Shown: piece by piece, positions 1-9,018 of the stretch
How positions within the stretch are numbered: position 1 is the stretch's first letter
How the letters are laid out: each line of letters opens with the position of its first letter
Source of the DNA: a bacterium
Lineage (GTDB): Bacteria > Patescibacteriota > Microgenomatia > UBA12405
Length of the DNA stretch: 40,054 nt
Reading direction: 5' to 3'
Assembly (NCBI GenBank): GCA_021817905.1
Contig: JAKAFM010000010.1
Coordinates: forward strand, 1 to 40,054
Program-made: the position numbers and the translations under genes
The notes under the pieces: model-generated
Told to the model about the DNA's origin: nothing
What the model saw: only the letters and a program-made list of their open reading frames with translations
Database searches by the model: none

Positions 1-221
1 CCGTCACTCCCGTCACCCAGCTTATTAATCGTCTGATACGCAAATGTGTAGTCTCCGTTGAAAGTATAGGTCCTCTTTTCTTCCACTCGCATCGAACCAT
101 CGGTTTTCACTTCGGCGGTAATCATTACCGGCCCGATTGTATACGATTTTGCTGCTGCACTCTTAATCGAAACAGACCAAAACAAAACACCAACCACCAA
201 TCCCCACCATATTCGCTTCAC
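1..221 (-). CDS. DUF2207-like secreted/membrane protein, N-terminal part (cut by window edge)
   Basis: Only the first ~73 residues are present. They begin KRIWWGLVVGVLFWSVSIK, a signal peptide or membrane anchor, and continue with a beta-rich stretch containing VEEKRTYTFNGDYTFAYQ, which resembles the start of the DUF2207 extracytoplasmic domain. Full-length relatives add C-terminal membrane helices, not visible here. The GTG start at 221 is chosen because TATAAT (233-228) lies 6 nt upstream, the same arrangement as for many genes in this window, and an in-frame TGA lies at 257-255. The gene follows the 259-1665 gene with a short gap on the same strand. The family assignment rests on a short stretch, so it is moderate. 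Confidence 0.6.
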   Translation of the reverse strand, partial: MKRIWWGLVVGVLFWSVSIKSAAAKSYTIGPVMITAEVKTDGSMRVEEKRTYTFNGDYTFAYQTINKLGDGSD

Positions 222-258
222 CCTTTGATTATATCCAAATAGTTGATTCGATTCTCAC

Positions 259-1665
259 TTACGTTATCATTGCGATTACCTGTCTGGGACTGGTAATGTT
301 ACCCCGTTTATGTGCTCCACCATTAGTAAATTTTTCCTGAACATCCTGATCAGTCGTTAAATTATGTGCCTCTGTTATTCCGTTGATGGTCTTAAAAGTC
401 ACCACTGCTCCTGGGTCACGACCCTGGCTTCCCGACCATAACACTTGTAAATGTAACTTTTGTTGTAGTCTGTGCAAAGTTGTTAACATCTCCGCTGCTG
501 TGTAACCGTCCCAACCGCTGACTTCTCGTCTTTTGCCATCTATCATAATGTGACTTCTGCCTGGGATATGAATTGTCACTAATTGGTTAGTATCATTTAC
601 CCCGAAAAGAAGATGGTTGTAGCATCCGGGCTTCAGACCTTTTACACTAATTATCTTATCGGTAATAACTAAATCATCCATAAATTCGGCATCACCCCCG
701 TACACCGGATCATCAGCAAAGGCCTTCCTCATTGCCTCAGGGCTATTTTGCCAACTTCCTTCTGGAGGTTTGAAACTAATTGGTCGCCCTTCCCGCAATG
801 CTTGATATAACTCTTTTCCTCTTCCTTCACGTACCATTTCCACAGTTTGACGCATCAATAGCGTCTCTGGGGTCACTTCCTCACCTCGCACCACTGGCAA
901 TCTTATATAATGCCTTGTATCTCCAATAAGTTGATCAAAAAATGCTTCTTCAGTCAATACTTCTCCGTCAATGATTAAGCATGGTTCTGCCGCCATTCCA
1001 TAAACTATTTGATGTTGTTCACATAGATGTCGCAAGTCTTGTTCGTTATCAAAACCAAAAGTTACTGTCTCGCCTACTTCATCAGTTCCAATCAGTTGTC
1101 TTCGTTTATTGCGGTAAGCTTCTGAAGCCTTTATATCCGTAATAGTTTGGGGAAAATCTATTACTGCATAAAAACCATTTTCATCCCTTATCACTTCAAG
1201 TGATCCATCGTTAAAATGTAATCCCGATAGTTGTAAATATACACCTTCCATAGGAATTTTAGGATCAATCTGTTCAATTAGTCCAAAAAGATTTTCATCA
1301 TTTGGTAAATTAGGTACTTCATCATTAATTCGTGCAATCACACTTTTAACTCCATCACTACTTCCGGCCGCCGGCGCCCCCGCTATTGCACATTCACTTC
1401 CATATACCGCGTGTATCCGCTTAAGTAAAAACGGGTCATTATCATCGGTTATTAATGGAGGAACCAGGTTATACTCGGCTCCAAACACGTGGATTACCCA
1501 TGTACCTCCTGATTTTCTATGTAGACCTTCAAGTGCTGCCTCTGTCTTTTTGCTTTGATACTCATAACACACCACCTTTGACAGCCCCAAAGGCGATTCG
1601 ATTTTCTTTAAATTTAGTTCTTGTTTTGATTCTTCACTTGGTAATAGTTGATCCTTGTTATTCAT
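259..1665 (-). CDS. Hypothetical 468-residue protein, probably cytoplasmic
   Basis: I do not recognise this protein. It has no signal peptide and no membrane helix. It is acidic in the middle and has a more basic C-terminus. Features that stand out are a Gly/Ala-rich IAGAPAAGSSDG stretch near residue 95 and a C-terminal part with SGWDGYTAAEMLTTLHRL and LWSGSQGRDPGAVV. The ATG at 1665 is supported by TATAAT (1677-1672) 6 nt upstream, implying a leaderless message. It lies between a DUF2207-like gene and a RecD-like helicase on the same strand, which gives no functional clue. Length, ordinary composition and a clear promoter make it a real gene. Confidence 0.75.
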   Translation of the reverse strand: MNNKDQLLPSEESKQELNLKKIESPLGLSKVVCYEYQSKKTEAALEGLHRKSGGTWVIHVFGAEYNLVPPLITDDNDPFLLKRIHAVYGSECAIAGAPAAGSSDGVKSVIARINDEVPNLPNDENLFGLIEQIDPKIPMEGVYLQLSGLHFNDGSLEVIRDENGFYAVIDFPQTITDIKASEAYRNKRRQLIGTDEVGETVTFGFDNEQDLRHLCEQHQIVYGMAAEPCLIIDGEVLTEEAFFDQLIGDTRHYIRLPVVRGEEVTPETLLMRQTVEMVREGRGKELYQALREGRPISFKPPEGSWQNSPEAMRKAFADDPVYGGDAEFMDDLVITDKIISVKGLKPGCYNHLLFGVNDTNQLVTIHIPGRSHIMIDGKRREVSGWDGYTAAEMLTTLHRLQQKLHLQVLWSGSQGRDPGAVVTFKTINGITEAHNLTTDQDVQEKFTNGGAHKRGNITSPRQVIAMIT

Positions 1666-1684
1666 CTTTCGATTATAAAACTAT

Positions 1685-2851
1685 TTATCCAATTATCACT
1701 AGCGACTCTTCTGCTCGAGTGATCCCGGTATACAACCACCTCCGCCACATTTCTTCATCCATTTTTCCAAACCGTTCTTCAAACAGAATAACCTTTTTTG
1801 CCTGCGATCCCTGAGCTTTATGAACCGTCAACGCATAACCAAAATCAAACAAATCTCCTTTCATGGTTACTCCGCGTTTCTGAGTAAAATTCATTCCTAC
1901 TCGATTATTAAATTGTGCCGAGAGTATCAAACCATTATACAAATCCACTTCACCATCCATCATGATGTGTGCACTATACCATTCATCATTTTTTTTACTG
2001 ATTTGAAATATTGATCCCAACATCCCATTATAAATTTCTTTTCCGTGATTATTTCTCAAACAAATTACCCGGTCATTGGCCTGGGGAATTTGACTCTCAA
2101 AACCAAGACTTGTCCGAATAAAGTGATTAAGTTTTATTCGCGTCTGATTGTATCCACAGAGTAATAAGGTCTCCCGGTTAAATTGTGAAAGTATCTCTTC
2201 CACCTCGTTACCGGTTTCCGGTTCGCTGCGTGCCAATTTTTTTACCCCTCTACCATATACCCCGGGGCTAATTTTTCCTTCCGTTCTTGCCAAAAATGAT
2301 AGTCCAATGATGGGGTTATCTTTGGCTTGGCGATGAATTTCCTCCAACACAAAATCAGGTTTCGTCATCAAATTAAAATTTCCATTAATTGGCGGCAATT
2401 GGCCATGGTCGCCAACAGCAATAATCGGCACTTGGTAAGACAATAAATCATCCCAAATAACCCCATCTATCATTGATGCTTCATCTACAATAATCAGATC
2501 AGCCTTCATATATTCTTGCCGTTTCCATCCAATAATTTCTTTAGTGTTTTCATCCACCATTGGTGAATAGATAAGCGCATGAATAGTTCCGACGCTATCA
2601 TTTTCAAATAAAGCTTTATGGTCAATTAATTTTTGTTTCAATACTCTCGTCGCCTTACCGGTATAACTACAGAAAGCTACCCGCAAATCCTTATTTTGCT
2701 TATGTAAATTTGTTCGTAACAATGCCATCAATGTCGATTTTCCCGTTCCCGCAAACCCACCTAAAGTTACATACTTTCGCGCTTTTTGGGTTGAATAGAA
2801 CCATCCGGTTAAATTTTTCAAGGCAAAGGTTTGGTCGGCAGACAAATCCAT
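1685..2851 (-). CDS. SF1B DNA helicase, RecD2/Dda-like
   Basis: This is an ATP-dependent 5'-3' DNA helicase of the RecD/Dda group, expected to unwind DNA during repair or restart. Walker A is GGFAGTGKST at residues 31-40. Walker B is LIIVDEAS near 119-126, followed by GDHGQLPP (motif III). The C-terminal UvrD_C_2 part carries VHKAQGSQ near 343-350 and YTGITRAEESLVI near the end. At 388 residues it is close to phage T4 Dda and much shorter than RecD2, lacking the long N-terminal extension. ATG 2851 follows TATAAT (2865-2860) by 8 nt. It starts just upstream of the end of the ahpC-like gene on the same strand. The exact subfamily is uncertain. Confidence 0.85.
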   Translation of the reverse strand: MDLSADQTFALKNLTGWFYSTQKARKYVTLGGFAGTGKSTLMALLRTNLHKQNKDLRVAFCSYTGKATRVLKQKLIDHKALFENDSVGTIHALIYSPMVDENTKEIIGWKRQEYMKADLIIVDEASMIDGVIWDDLLSYQVPIIAVGDHGQLPPINGNFNLMTKPDFVLEEIHRQAKDNPIIGLSFLARTEGKISPGVYGRGVKKLARSEPETGNEVEEILSQFNRETLLLCGYNQTRIKLNHFIRTSLGFESQIPQANDRVICLRNNHGKEIYNGMLGSIFQISKKNDEWYSAHIMMDGEVDLYNGLILSAQFNNRVGMNFTQKRGVTMKGDLFDFGYALTVHKAQGSQAKKVILFEERFGKMDEEMWRRWLYTGITRAEESLVIIG

Positions 2852-2876
2852 CGTTACCCATTATAGCCTTTCGCTC

Positions 2877-3440
2877 TTATATCTTTCCCACCAGCTCAAT
2901 CCCAGGTTTCAAGGTTTTCATTCCTGGTTTCCATGAAGCTGGGCAAACTTCACCATGATGCTCAGAAACATATTTTGCTGCTTCTAGTTTACGTAATATT
3001 TCCTCAATACTTCTCCCGATATCATTACTATGTATATCCATGGCTATCAACTTTCCTTCCGGGTTAATAATAAACGTTCCTCGCAACGATAATCCTTCAC
3101 TTTCGATATAGGTCCCCATCGTCCGGCAAAAAGTTCCCGTTGGATCAGCTGCCATCGGGTAGCTGATTTGTTTGATCGCGCTTGAAGCATCGTGCCATGC
3201 CTTATGTACATATTTAGTATCAGTTGACACACTCATTACCTCGGCATCTAATTTCTTAAAATCCTCATAATGGGCTGCCGCTTCTTGTAATTCAGTTGGA
3301 CAGACAAAAGTAAAATCAGCCGGGTAAAAAAGCAACACTAACCATTTTCCCCGATAATCACTTAATTTCACGCTTTTAAAATCTTCCACCTGGAAAACAT
3401 CAAGTGTTATCTCTGGTAACATTTCGTTTATCATCAACAT
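2877..3440 (-). CDS. ahpC: Alkyl hydroperoxide reductase C, typical 2-Cys peroxiredoxin
   Basis: Cytoplasmic peroxidase that reduces hydrogen peroxide and organic hydroperoxides. The peroxidatic cysteine is C47 in PADFTFVCPTE (40-50), the catalytic arginine is R120 in SLRGTFIINPEG, and the resolving cysteine is C166 in HGEVCPASWKPG. The length of 187 residues is typical for AhpC/Prx1. No AhpF or thioredoxin reductase gene is adjacent, so the reductant must be encoded elsewhere. ATG 3440 lies 6 nt after TAAGAT (3452-3447); a second in-frame ATG lies 6 nt downstream. The gene is divergent from zwf, which fits a loose oxidative-stress/NADPH link, but that is inference. Confidence 0.93.
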   Translation of the reverse strand: MLMINEMLPEITLDVFQVEDFKSVKLSDYRGKWLVLLFYPADFTFVCPTELQEAAAHYEDFKKLDAEVMSVSTDTKYVHKAWHDASSAIKQISYPMAADPTGTFCRTMGTYIESEGLSLRGTFIINPEGKLIAMDIHSNDIGRSIEEILRKLEAAKYVSEHHGEVCPASWKPGMKTLKPGIELVGKI

Positions 3441-3513
3441 CCCTTCATCTTAGCCAAAAAACACTCCAAAAGCAACAAAGTATCCCCACAGTCTTTTCCC
3501 AGTCAGTACTCAG

Positions 3514-3519
3514 TATAAT
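3514..3519 (+). promoter_or_regulatory. -10 box of zwf promoter
   Basis: TATAAT lies 11 nt before the zwf ATG, implying a leader of only a few nucleotides. No convincing -35 box is seen. Confidence 0.5.
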
Positions 3520-3530
3520 TAGGTTAAACT

Positions 3531-4820
3531 ATGACTATGAAAAATTTTGTTGTCGTTGGCGCCTCTGGCGATCTTGCTAAAAATTATATTTTCCCGGCTC
3601 TTTCAAATCTCTACAAAACCGGCACCGAATTTAATTATTACGGCTTTGGTCGAACCGATTTTACCCCAGATCAATTTTCCCAAATTGTTACCATTGCCAC
3701 CGATAATCAACAATTATCGGATCGATTCCTCTATGTTACTGGCAACTATGATCATGCCGGCTTTGCCGCTCTTAAGGGTAAATTAATAAACCCCGATTCT
3801 ATTTTTTATCTTGCCATTCCCACTTCTTACGAACTAGTTTCGGCAATATTAACCTCACTTCATGACCTTCACCTAGTTACTCCTGACTCTATGGTTGTTA
3901 TTGAAAAACCATTCGGCACAGACTTAGCGTCCGCCAAATTGCTAATGGATCGTATTAAAAATACCATTGGCTACAGTCGTGTTTTTCTTGTTGACCATTA
4001 TTTAACCAAAGAATTAGTTAAAAATATCATTACCCTCCGTTTCGCTAATCCTATATTTCAAAATCTCTGGAGTAATAAATTTATCAAAGATATCACTATT
4101 GTCGCCACTGAAACTAAAGGGATTGATGATCGTGGTCAGTATTACGATAAAACTGGTGCTATCCGTGACGTCATTCAAAACCATTGTCTTCAGTTGGCTT
4201 CACTTATTACCATGTGTCAGCCTGAAGCGTTCTCTCCACATGATTTCGTTAAAGAAAAAATGAGCACCCTCAAAAATATGCGCCTTTTCCTTGACGACTT
4301 TGATTCCTCAGTCTCTATTGGTCAATATCGAGGTTACCGACAAGAAAAAGGTGTTGATCCCCAGTCAACGACAGAGACCAAAGCTGAACTTATTTTTGAA
4401 GTCGACAAACCCCAATGGCGAGGCGTCCCCATAAAGATCATTACCGGTAAAAAATTAAGTCAAAAACGCACCGAAATTCAGGTTACTTTTCGTCAAAATC
4501 TAGACTGTTTATGGGGAGATAAATGTGTTCTTTTACCTCCAAATCGTCTCACCATCAATATCTTCCCTTCAAACGAAATCCGGCTCACCATTAATTCCGA
4601 GTTTAATCCCGCTCAAAATCTTCCCACCGCTGTCGATCTTCGTCTCGGCTATACCGACGAGAATCAGGTAATTCGAACAGCTTATGAAAATGTCATTGCC
4701 GACATCGCCGCCGATATTCGCATCAACACCCCTTCCTATCAAGAAATTATTGCTCAATGGCAACTAATTGACCCTATCGTACATCATCCTAATTTCGTCG
4801 CTAAGCTAAAAGAATACTAA
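3531..4820 (+). CDS. zwf: Glucose-6-phosphate 1-dehydrogenase
   Basis: Oxidises glucose-6-phosphate to 6-phosphogluconolactone with NAD(P)+, the entry step of the oxidative pentose phosphate pathway. The N-terminal Rossmann fold carries GASGDLAKNY near residues 11-20. VIEKPFG follows in the coenzyme domain. The family signature is VDHYLTKELVKN, with D155, H156 and K160 at substrate-binding positions (the family usually has DHYLGKE). The C-terminal domain includes the RGVPI and GKKL segments of the substrate pocket. At 429 residues it is shorter than the usual ~480-490, in line with compact genomes. No pgl or gnd gene is adjacent. ATG 3531 follows TATAAT by 11 nt; the second ATG at 3537 is an alternative. 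Confidence 0.93.
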   Translation: MTMKNFVVVGASGDLAKNYIFPALSNLYKTGTEFNYYGFGRTDFTPDQFSQIVTIATDNQQLSDRFLYVTGNYDHAGFAALKGKLINPDSIFYLAIPTSYELVSAILTSLHDLHLVTPDSMVVIEKPFGTDLASAKLLMDRIKNTIGYSRVFLVDHYLTKELVKNIITLRFANPIFQNLWSNKFIKDITIVATETKGIDDRGQYYDKTGAIRDVIQNHCLQLASLITMCQPEAFSPHDFVKEKMSTLKNMRLFLDDFDSSVSIGQYRGYRQEKGVDPQSTTETKAELIFEVDKPQWRGVPIKIITGKKLSQKRTEIQVTFRQNLDCLWGDKCVLLPPNRLTINIFPSNEIRLTINSEFNPAQNLPTAVDLRLGYTDENQVIRTAYENVIADIAADIRINTPSYQEIIAQWQLIDPIVHHPNFVAKLKEY

Positions 4821-4884
4821 GTGTAATAAATGGTCATTATTTTCGTATTACTAGTGTCGACACATTATTCATTTTCCCTTTTTT

Positions 4885-5496
4885 ATGAAAACAAAATATC
4901 TACTTTCTGCCGCCGCACTTTTAGTTGTCGCTACGGTCAGCCTTCCGATCGCCCAAGTTTTTGCTCAAACACCCAGTCCTATGGTTACTTCTGTATTTAA
5001 AAAGCACTTTTTTAATCGTTTCCGAATCGGTACCATCTCGGCAATTAACGGCTCAATTATAACTTTAACAGCCAGGGATGGCAAAAACTATACCGTAGAC
5101 ACCACTGCGTCTACTAAATTTATTCGTCACTTCGGAGGTCTAAGTCGTCTTTCGGAATTTTCAGTTAACGACAAAATCCTAGTTTTTGGTTCGCTCGATA
5201 CTAACACCAACACTATTACTGCCAAACGAATTCGTGATTATGCTATCCAAAAGTTTAATGGCACTTTTGTTGGTTTAGTTACTGCTAAGGAAGCTACCAA
5301 CATTATCCTTAAAACGCATCGTGGCACCCAGGTTGCTATCTTTGACGCCAACACCACCTTTGTTAATCGTCATGGTAAAGCGATAACTTTTTCCACAATC
5401 ACGGTTGGCGATCGACTTCGTTTATCAGGAACATGGGACAAAACCTTAAACAAAATAACTGAAATCAAAAAGATCTGGGATCTATCCCAAAAATAA
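4885..5496 (+). CDS. Exported DUF5666-type protein with two beta repeats
   Basis: A signal peptide (KTKYLLSAAALLVVATVSLP then AQVFAQ) ends near residue 28, so the mature protein is extracytoplasmic. The rest is two related modules, ~48-115 and ~127-197, each with the pattern 'G.I..I....I.L....G....V......F' followed by 'V.D.L...G..D.....I.A..I'. This OB-like pattern is typical of DUF5666 proteins; their function is unknown. A rho-independent terminator follows within 20 nt, so it is probably monocistronic. ATG 4885 is the only start giving an intact signal peptide. Confidence 0.75.
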   Translation: MKTKYLLSAAALLVVATVSLPIAQVFAQTPSPMVTSVFKKHFFNRFRIGTISAINGSIITLTARDGKNYTVDTTASTKFIRHFGGLSRLSEFSVNDKILVFGSLDTNTNTITAKRIRDYAIQKFNGTFVGLVTAKEATNIILKTHRGTQVAIFDANTTFVNRHGKAITFSTITVGDRLRLSGTWDKTLNKITEIKKIWDLSQK

Positions 5497-5515
5497 TAAA
5501 TTAGCCCACGTCATA

Positions 5516-5555
5516 CCCCCTCTCCGTATAGTACGTGGAGGGGGCTTTATTATTT
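5516..5555 (+). terminator. Rho-independent terminator after the DUF5666 gene
   Basis: The perfect 7-bp stem CCCCCTC (5516-5522) / GAGGGGG (5538-5544) is followed by CTTTATTATTT. It lies 20 nt after the stop codon. Confidence 0.8.
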
Positions 5556-5673
5556 AAAATAAATGATTAATTCCACCGCTAATGGTCTCAGTGTCGATCT
5601 CTTCGTTTTGCTTGCCATCATCTCCTCTTGATTACCCTTGGTAGCTATCTTTTTGAAAAAATCCAAGTTTAAC

Positions 5674-5701
5674 TCGACAAACTCCTACTATCTGCTATCA
5701 T
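5674..5701 (+). promoter_or_regulatory. Promoter of the cupredoxin gene (leaderless)
   Basis: TCGACA (5674-5679), 16 nt, then extended -10 TGC-TATCAT (5696-5701). The GTG start is 8 nt further on, so transcription should begin at or very near the start codon. Confidence 0.6.
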
Positions 5702-5709
5702 TAATCTAG

Positions 5710-6123
5710 GTGAACACAAATAAAGCCTTATTGTTCGGTCTCCTTATTGTTATCACCGTTATTCTGGTTGTTACTAACCGCTACCGGGTAATTCCAACCG
5801 ATATTAATGGCGAAACATCCGACACTTTAGACACTACCATCAATCCCAAAAGTACCCCCGTCAAGGTCACTATTAGTGCTGACAGTATTAAGTTATCCCC
5901 TAAAAATATTATTATTAACCAAGGTGATCAAGTCCAGTTAACTCTAAAAAGTGTTAATGGCCTTCACCAGTTAATCGTCGAAGGATTATCGGTTTCTACT
6001 CCCGATATTTACGATAACCAGTCACAGACGATTGCCTTTGTCGCTACCCAGAAAGGCATTTTTCAATATTACTGCAAGTATCATAAAGATATGGGTATGA
6101 CTGGCAACTTAATTGTCCGATAA
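5710..6123 (+). CDS. Membrane-anchored cupredoxin domain protein
   Basis: The N-terminal membrane anchor is ALLFGLLIVITVILVV (residues 6-21). After a Thr/Pro-rich linker comes a cupredoxin beta barrel (~51-137) on the outer face. Visible copper ligands are H86 (GLHQL) and the C-terminal loop C122-x2-H125-x2-M128, with M130 nearby, which is a blue-copper-like set. It probably carries electrons or binds copper outside the cell; the partner is unknown. The GTG at 5710 is supported by the promoter just upstream. The gene is convergent with the ABC-F gene and their stop codons abut at 6123/6124 with no terminator between them. Confidence 0.8.
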   Translation: MNTNKALLFGLLIVITVILVVTNRYRVIPTDINGETSDTLDTTINPKSTPVKVTISADSIKLSPKNIIINQGDQVQLTLKSVNGLHQLIVEGLSVSTPDIYDNQSQTIAFVATQKGIFQYYCKYHKDMGMTGNLIVR

Positions 6124-7584
6124 CTAAATCAGTTTTTCCACTTGTTCCATTTTATTTTCCGGCAAATAAAACTTTCTTGACGGTTTTAATTCCTCTATAA
6201 ACTCCGGAGTATGACTCACCACTACCATTGCTCCTTTGTAGAGTTTTAGTGCCTCCAAAATCAGCCGTTGCGACAAAACATCTAGATAGGTAGTTGGTTC
6301 ATCCAGTATTAATAAATTGTAGTGTTGAACCAAAAGCAGAGCTATTGACAATCTTGTCTTCTCTCCACCAGAAAGTGACGCCACTCTCTGGAAAACCTTA
6401 TCCCCTGAAAATAGAAAACGTCCTAGATGCGATCGTAACACTCCTTCTTCCCCGCTATATTTTTCTTTTAAAGTTTCCAGGAGTGTTTTGTTCATATCCA
6501 TGGTCTCAAACTCTTGGGAATAGTAACCAATTGCCAGTTTGGCATCTTTTTCAATTTCCCCACGATCTTTCTCTGTCATCCCCATAATTACCTTAATCAT
6601 AGTACTTTTTCCCGCGCCATTAGGTCCTACCAAAGCAATTCGTTCCCCTCGTTTAATATCAAAATGTATTCCTTCCAAAATTTTATGGGAACCATAAGAT
6701 TTATGAAGATTACGAATAATCAAAGGTACCTCTCCTACCCATGCCGGTTCGGGTAATCTGACTTTAATTTTTTTGGCTACCAGCGGCATCGGTGGCAAAC
6801 GCTCCTCCATTTTTTCAATCCGTTTTTCCAACTGCAAGCGCTGCCTAACACCCTTTTCTGATTTTACATGCGACATTTTAAGCCATCCCTCTTTCATTCG
6901 CTCAATATGCTTTTGTTCGACGTGAATGTGTCGAACCAACAACGCTTCTTTTTCTGACTTTAATTTTTCAAAACTTGAATAATTACCAGTATATTCTTCA
7001 ATTTTTTTTGTTTGTAAATTTATTTCTAAAATCTTATTAATCTCGCCGTCCAAAAGAGCTAAATCGTGAGAGATAATTACCAATGTTTTGGAATACTTTC
7101 CCAGAGCCTGAGCAAGCCATTGTTTACCAGATATGTCCAAAAAATTTGTCGGTTCATCCAACAACAAAACCTCCGGTTCCATTAAAAGCGCCCGTGCAAT
7201 TGCTAATTTTGTTTTCTGTCCACCACTTAAATGCGCAGGCATTGCTTCCAACGTCAGTTGTGACATTTCCAATCTTGCTAATATCCGTGACATCTCGTAA
7301 TCTTGTTTTTGACGGTGTGGATCAAGATAGCTTCTAATCGTTTCCGCTTTTTCCATATCCGGGTCGTGTTTTACCTCTTGAGGAACCCAAACTGCCTTTC
7401 CTGAAACTTCAATTTTTCCCTCATCAGGGGTCTCCTGGCCGCTTAGAAGCTTAAACAATGTCGATTTTCCTGAACCATTAGCTCCTACTAGTCCCACTTT
7501 GCTATTTTTAGTCACATAAAAACTTACCCCATCAAAAAGAGGTTCTCGACCATAAGAATAGGACAAATCTTTTACCAATATCAC
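6124..7584 (-). CDS. ABC-F family ATPase (ribosome-associated type)
   Basis: Two ABC ATPase domains with no membrane segment. The first has Walker A GANGSGKST (34-42), signature LSGGQKTKLAIARAL and Walker B LLLDEPTNFLD. The second has GPNGAGKST near 319, LSGGEKTRLSIALLL and LLILDEPTTYLD. They are joined by a charged helical linker (~200-290), the interdomain arm of ABC-F proteins that act on the ribosomal E site as translation factors or antibiotic-protection proteins. At 486 residues it is shorter than EttA/Uup (~550-630). The GTG start at 7584 follows TGC-TACAAT (7596-7591) by 6 nt. It lies 29 nt after the VOC gene on the same strand. Translation versus resistance role cannot be told from sequence. 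Confidence 0.9.
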   Translation of the reverse strand: MILVKDLSYSYGREPLFDGVSFYVTKNSKVGLVGANGSGKSTLFKLLSGQETPDEGKIEVSGKAVWVPQEVKHDPDMEKAETIRSYLDPHRQKQDYEMSRILARLEMSQLTLEAMPAHLSGGQKTKLAIARALLMEPEVLLLDEPTNFLDISGKQWLAQALGKYSKTLVIISHDLALLDGEINKILEINLQTKKIEEYTGNYSSFEKLKSEKEALLVRHIHVEQKHIERMKEGWLKMSHVKSEKGVRQRLQLEKRIEKMEERLPPMPLVAKKIKVRLPEPAWVGEVPLIIRNLHKSYGSHKILEGIHFDIKRGERIALVGPNGAGKSTMIKVIMGMTEKDRGEIEKDAKLAIGYYSQEFETMDMNKTLLETLKEKYSGEEGVLRSHLGRFLFSGDKVFQRVASLSGGEKTRLSIALLLVQHYNLLILDEPTTYLDVLSQRLILEALKLYKGAMVVVSHTPEFIEELKPSRKFYLPENKMEQVEKLI

Positions 7585-7613
7585 CTCAACATTGTAGCAT
7601 TTCAGCCCCCCAA

Positions 7614-8018
7614 CTACTTTTTGATTCCTGTATAGACCACTTCCATCAAGATGTTATCTGGAGTTGCAAACATAATCTGGTAATAAGTTTGATCATTACC
7701 AGCACTAAATTCAGGGCGATGTCGCGGTGTTTCAAACAACATCTGTACCCCCATTTTTTCCAACCCTATTCTAATTATGTCCACCTCATCTTGCTCTTTC
7801 ACTTTAAACGATAGGTGATTAATCCCAATCTCGTCATAATCAGGTTTAATATTACTTTTTGAAGCCGTAAACCAAATATCCATACCCTCACTTTTAAAAC
7901 CCGCCACCGCCTTATCCTCAAAAATAACATTCCATCCCAGCATTGCCATAAGTTCTTTATAAAAAGCAATATTAGTGTAATCAATATTAACTTGCAGATG
8001 GTAAAAAGTTGATTTCAT
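7614..8018 (-). CDS. Glyoxalase/VOC superfamily protein
   Basis: This 134-residue protein has the paired beta-alpha-beta-beta-beta modules of the vicinal oxygen chelate fold. The first module starts FYHLQVNIDYTNIAFYKELM and the second INHLSFKVKEQDEVDIIRIG, ending with FATPDNILMEVVYTG. Candidate metal ligands are H7, H69 and E127, so it could be an active metalloenzyme or a binding protein. Substrate unknown. ATG 8018 lies 6 nt after an extended -10, TGC-TAGAAT (8030-8025), a clear leaderless arrangement. It is upstream of, and may be co-transcribed with, the ABC-F gene. Confidence 0.8.
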   Translation of the reverse strand: MKSTFYHLQVNIDYTNIAFYKELMAMLGWNVIFEDKAVAGFKSEGMDIWFTASKSNIKPDYDEIGINHLSFKVKEQDEVDIIRIGLEKMGVQMLFETPRHRPEFSAGNDQTYYQIMFATPDNILMEVVYTGIKK

Positions 8019-8129
8019 ACTTCAATTCTAGCAGTTTATCAATCTTAATATACGTTATGGACAATAATCTCCAGGCAAAAAGTTCACGTTTTGCTATAAA
8101 AACAAGCCATTTTCCGTCAATAAATAGAC

Positions 8130-8975
8130 CTACACAATTCTGCACTTTGCCAAACAATCATGTACCCGCATTTTAATATATTCGTTAAAAATAATATTAA
8201 TTCCATAATCAGTCTCGTACCATTTAGTCTTTGACACTTGGTTATCAGGCTCCATTAGGGCATTCGAATTGAACAATGTTGTTCCCACTGGTAAATATTT
8301 CTCCATTACCATCCATGCTCTTTTTTGCGCATACCAGTTAATTATTAAAATCATTTTTCCAAAAGTAATATGTTTCTCATCCATCAAGTTAAGGCTTCTT
8401 CGGCAATTATCAGCGATTGTAATACTGTTTGGTTCTATAAAAATACAATCTTCCGGGACTCCCTCCTTGATGGCAATTTTTTTAAACGTTAACGCTTCAG
8501 GCTTATATTCTTGATAGATAGGGTGCCCACCACTTATCCAAATCTTTGGCGCCCATCCAGCTTTCCACAATGCAACCGCCTTCTGAATCCGTCCAACATT
8601 CTTTCCACCAAAAACAAAAATAAAATCACTTTTTTCCAGCGCATCCTCTTGTCCTAGATATGCTGTTATTTTTTGAAGTAAGCATTTAAAATTAGTATCG
8701 CCACTTTTTATCTTTTCTAAAGTTAATGGCCCAATAGTCTCTTTTGATGTATTACCTTTTTCAAGTATCTGCACAATATCATTGTTAATAGTAAAAGGAT
8801 CAGTTCCGATTCCGACTTCTTCTAACCACTTATTTGCCAATGAATAATCTACCAGATTAATATCTCTTTTCTCTTCTACAATTGGTCTTTTTACCTCGGT
8901 TTCCAAAATTGCCATTAATTCATCGTAGTCAGAGAATTGGGAGGCATTTGTTCTTTTCGAGACAAAATTTTTCAC
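8130..8975 (-). CDS. YdcF/DUF218 (ElyC-SanA family) domain protein
   Basis: The N-terminal ~100 residues are helical, as in YdcF of E. coli. The DUF218 domain follows, with DFIFVFGGKNVGRIQKAVAL, KIWISGGHP, then EALTFKKIAIKEGVPEDCIFIEP and SITIADNCRRSL. Relatives are implicated in envelope metabolism or bind S-adenosylmethionine, but the reaction is not established. There is no signal peptide or TM segment, so it looks soluble, unlike SanA/ElyC. The GTG start at 8975 lies 5 nt after TATAAT (8986-8981). Confidence 0.8.
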   Translation of the reverse strand: MKNFVSKRTNASQFSDYDELMAILETEVKRPIVEEKRDINLVDYSLANKWLEEVGIGTDPFTINNDIVQILEKGNTSKETIGPLTLEKIKSGDTNFKCLLQKITAYLGQEDALEKSDFIFVFGGKNVGRIQKAVALWKAGWAPKIWISGGHPIYQEYKPEALTFKKIAIKEGVPEDCIFIEPNSITIADNCRRSLNLMDEKHITFGKMILIINWYAQKRAWMVMEKYLPVGTTLFNSNALMEPDNQVSKTKWYETDYGINIIFNEYIKMRVHDCLAKCRIV

Positions 8976-9018
8976 AGTCCATTATAACTCCCCGTTACAT
9001 TATGAGCAGGTAATGTAC